Origin: Kiloniellaceae bacterium
Lineage (GTDB): Bacteria; Pseudomonadota; Alphaproteobacteria; Kiloniellales; Kiloniellaceae
DNA: 64,000 bases
NCBI GenBank assembly: GCA_021776195.1
Contig: JAJFGK010000081.1
Location: 1-64,000 of the forward strand
Direction: 5' to 3'
Shown: in pieces, positions 63,011 to 64,000 of the stretch
How positions within the stretch are numbered: position 1 is the stretch's first letter
How the letters are laid out: each line of letters starts with the position of its first letter
The notes under the pieces: model-generated
Told to the model about the DNA's origin: nothing
What the model saw: the letters and a program-made list of their open reading frames with translations, nothing else
Database searches by the model: none
Program-made: the position numbers and the translations under genes

Positions 63011-64000
63011 GACACCGCCTCCCCGGCATCGCCCTCCAGCAGATCCAACTGCTGCACCAGGCGGGCTTCGTGATCGCGCGGCGGAACCAGGCCCAGATAG
63101 CCGAAGGCGTTGGCGGTCAACATGCGGCCGCGCGGCGTGCGCTGGATCAGGCCCTGTTGGATAAGGTAGGGCTCGATCACCTCTTCCAGGACATCGCGCT
63201 GCTCCGACAGGGCGGCGGCAATGGTCTCGACACCGGCTGGTCCGCCGCCGTAGTTGTTCGCCAGACAGCCCAGATAGCGGCGGTCCATGGCATCGAGTCC
63301 ACGCTCGTCGACGCCCAGACGCCGCAAGGCCGCGTCCGCCTGGACCGCGTTGACCTCGGCGACCTTGGCCACGGCGGCGAAATCGCGGACCCGGCGCAAC
63401 AGGCGCCCGGCCACGCGCGGCGTGCCGCGGGCACGGCGCGCGATCTCCGTGGCGCCGTCATCGCTCAGCGCCATCTCCAGGATGCGCGCGCCGCGCAGCA
63501 CGATCAGTTTCAGCTCGGCCGGTTCATAGAAGACCAGCCTGAGGGGAATGCCGAAGCGCTCGCGCAGTGGCGTGGTGATGAGGCCCGAGCGGGTGGTCGC
63601 GCCGATCAGGGTAAAGGGCGGCAGGTCGATCTGCACCGAACGGGCCGCGGGACCCTCGCCGATGATCAGATCCAGCTTCAGGTCCTCCATCGCGGGATAG
63701 AGGATTTCTTCGATGGCCGGCGACAGGCGGTGGATTTCATCGATAAAGAGGACGTCGTACGGCTGCAGATTGGTCAGGATCGCCGCCAGGTCGCCGGCGC
63801 GCGCGATCACCGGGCCCGAGGTGGCGCGAAAGCCGACACCCAGCTCGCGCGCGACGATCTGCGCCAGCGTCGTCTTGCCCAGGCCCGGCGGTCCGTAGAA
63901 GAGAATATGATCCAGCGATTCGCCGCGCGCCTTGGCGGCCTGGATGAACACGGCGAGGTTCTCGCGCAGCTCGCGCTGGCCGGTGAAGTCGGACAGCAAG
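63007..64000 (-). CDS. ruvB: Holliday junction helicase RuvB (5' end outside window)
   Basis: 331 codons are visible; a few N-terminal residues lie beyond the window. Walker [13 protein letters not shown], Walker [11 protein letters not shown], and the RuvB motif [19 protein letters not shown] are present, and the C-terminal winged-helix DNA-binding domain ends with [17 protein letters not shown]-driven branch migration with RuvA. Next genes in the operon are ybgC and tolQRA. Confidence 0.96.
   Translation of the reverse strand, partial: LLSDFTGQRELRENLAVFIQAAKARGESLDHILFYGPPGLGKTTLAQIVARELGVGFRATSGPVIARAGDLAAILTNLQPYDVLFIDEIHRLSPAIEEILYPAMEDLKLDLIIGEGPAARSVQIDLPPFTLIGATTRSGLITTPLRERFGIPLRLVFYEPAELKLIVLRGARILEMALSDDGATEIARRARGTPRVAGRLLRRVRDFAAVAKVAEVNAVQADAALRRLGVDERGLDAMDRRYLGCLANNYGGGPAGVETIAAALSEQRDVLEEVIEPYLIQQGLIQRTPRGRMLTANAFGYLGLVPPRDHEARLVQQLDLLEGDAGEAVS

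Overview
The window looks like chromosomal DNA of a high-GC alphaproteobacterium, probably from the Rhodospirillales/Kiloniellales side. This placement is inferred from gene content: a RibH2-type lumazine synthase behind an FMN riboswitch, an alphaproteobacterial SerC-SerA pair, a DUF2849/sulfite reductase/DUF934 cluster, and the block ruvB-ybgC-tolQRAB-pal-cpoB-tilS-ftsH-folP-glmM. Nearly all the sequence is coding and operons are tight, with many 4-base ATGA or GTGA overlaps. I saw no rRNA or tRNA gene, no transposase, no prophage and no CRISPR array.

Left part (1-9.7 kb): the 3' end of an FMN riboswitch and ribH; an RHH-GNAT toxin-antitoxin pair; an exbB-exbD-exbD-tonB operon; a DUF3604 protein; a ParDE-like pair with a perfect palindromic operator; a secreted protein with a TIMP-like N-terminus; a GNAT enzyme; and an amidohydrolase.

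9.7-25 kb is a catabolic accessory region. It holds a 992-residue SerC-like/SerA-like fusion, an acyl-CoA dehydrogenase with a partner APH-type kinase and a NIPSNAP protein, a flavoprotein, chorismate mutase, a LysR regulator divergent from a dimethylglycine/sarcosine dehydrogenase-like enzyme, a non-pyrrolysine MttB-family methyltransferase, a PilZ protein and a carnitine-dehydrogenase-like enzyme. Together these suggest use of methylated amines and unusual hydroxy or amino acids.

25-46 kb: a SleB-type hydrolase beside a strikingly AT-rich island; assimilatory sulfur genes (siroheme synthase with a degenerate methyltransferase half, DUF2849, sulfite reductase, DUF934); a queuosine operon (queA-tgt-queF-queG) with a 2OG-Fe(II) oxygenase upstream; a metallo-beta-lactamase/TusA pair; a CHASE hybrid histidine kinase; canonical serC-serA; and a 1597-residue acidic protein built from about 17 helical repeats of about 76 residues. 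That last protein is the most novel-looking gene here.

46-64 kb is mostly housekeeping: MaoC, GNAT, PhzF and EamA genes with a divergent MocR regulator, then glmM, folP, ftsH, tilS and the complete Tol-Pal operon, ending inside ruvB. Two copies of a roughly 280-290 bp foldback element with near-perfect terminal inverted repeats lie at 22.9 kb and 56.7 kb. They look like a non-autonomous mobile repeat (MITE-like).

Starts were chosen by eye from ribosome-binding sites and family N-termini. Functions rest on recognised motifs, not on database searches.
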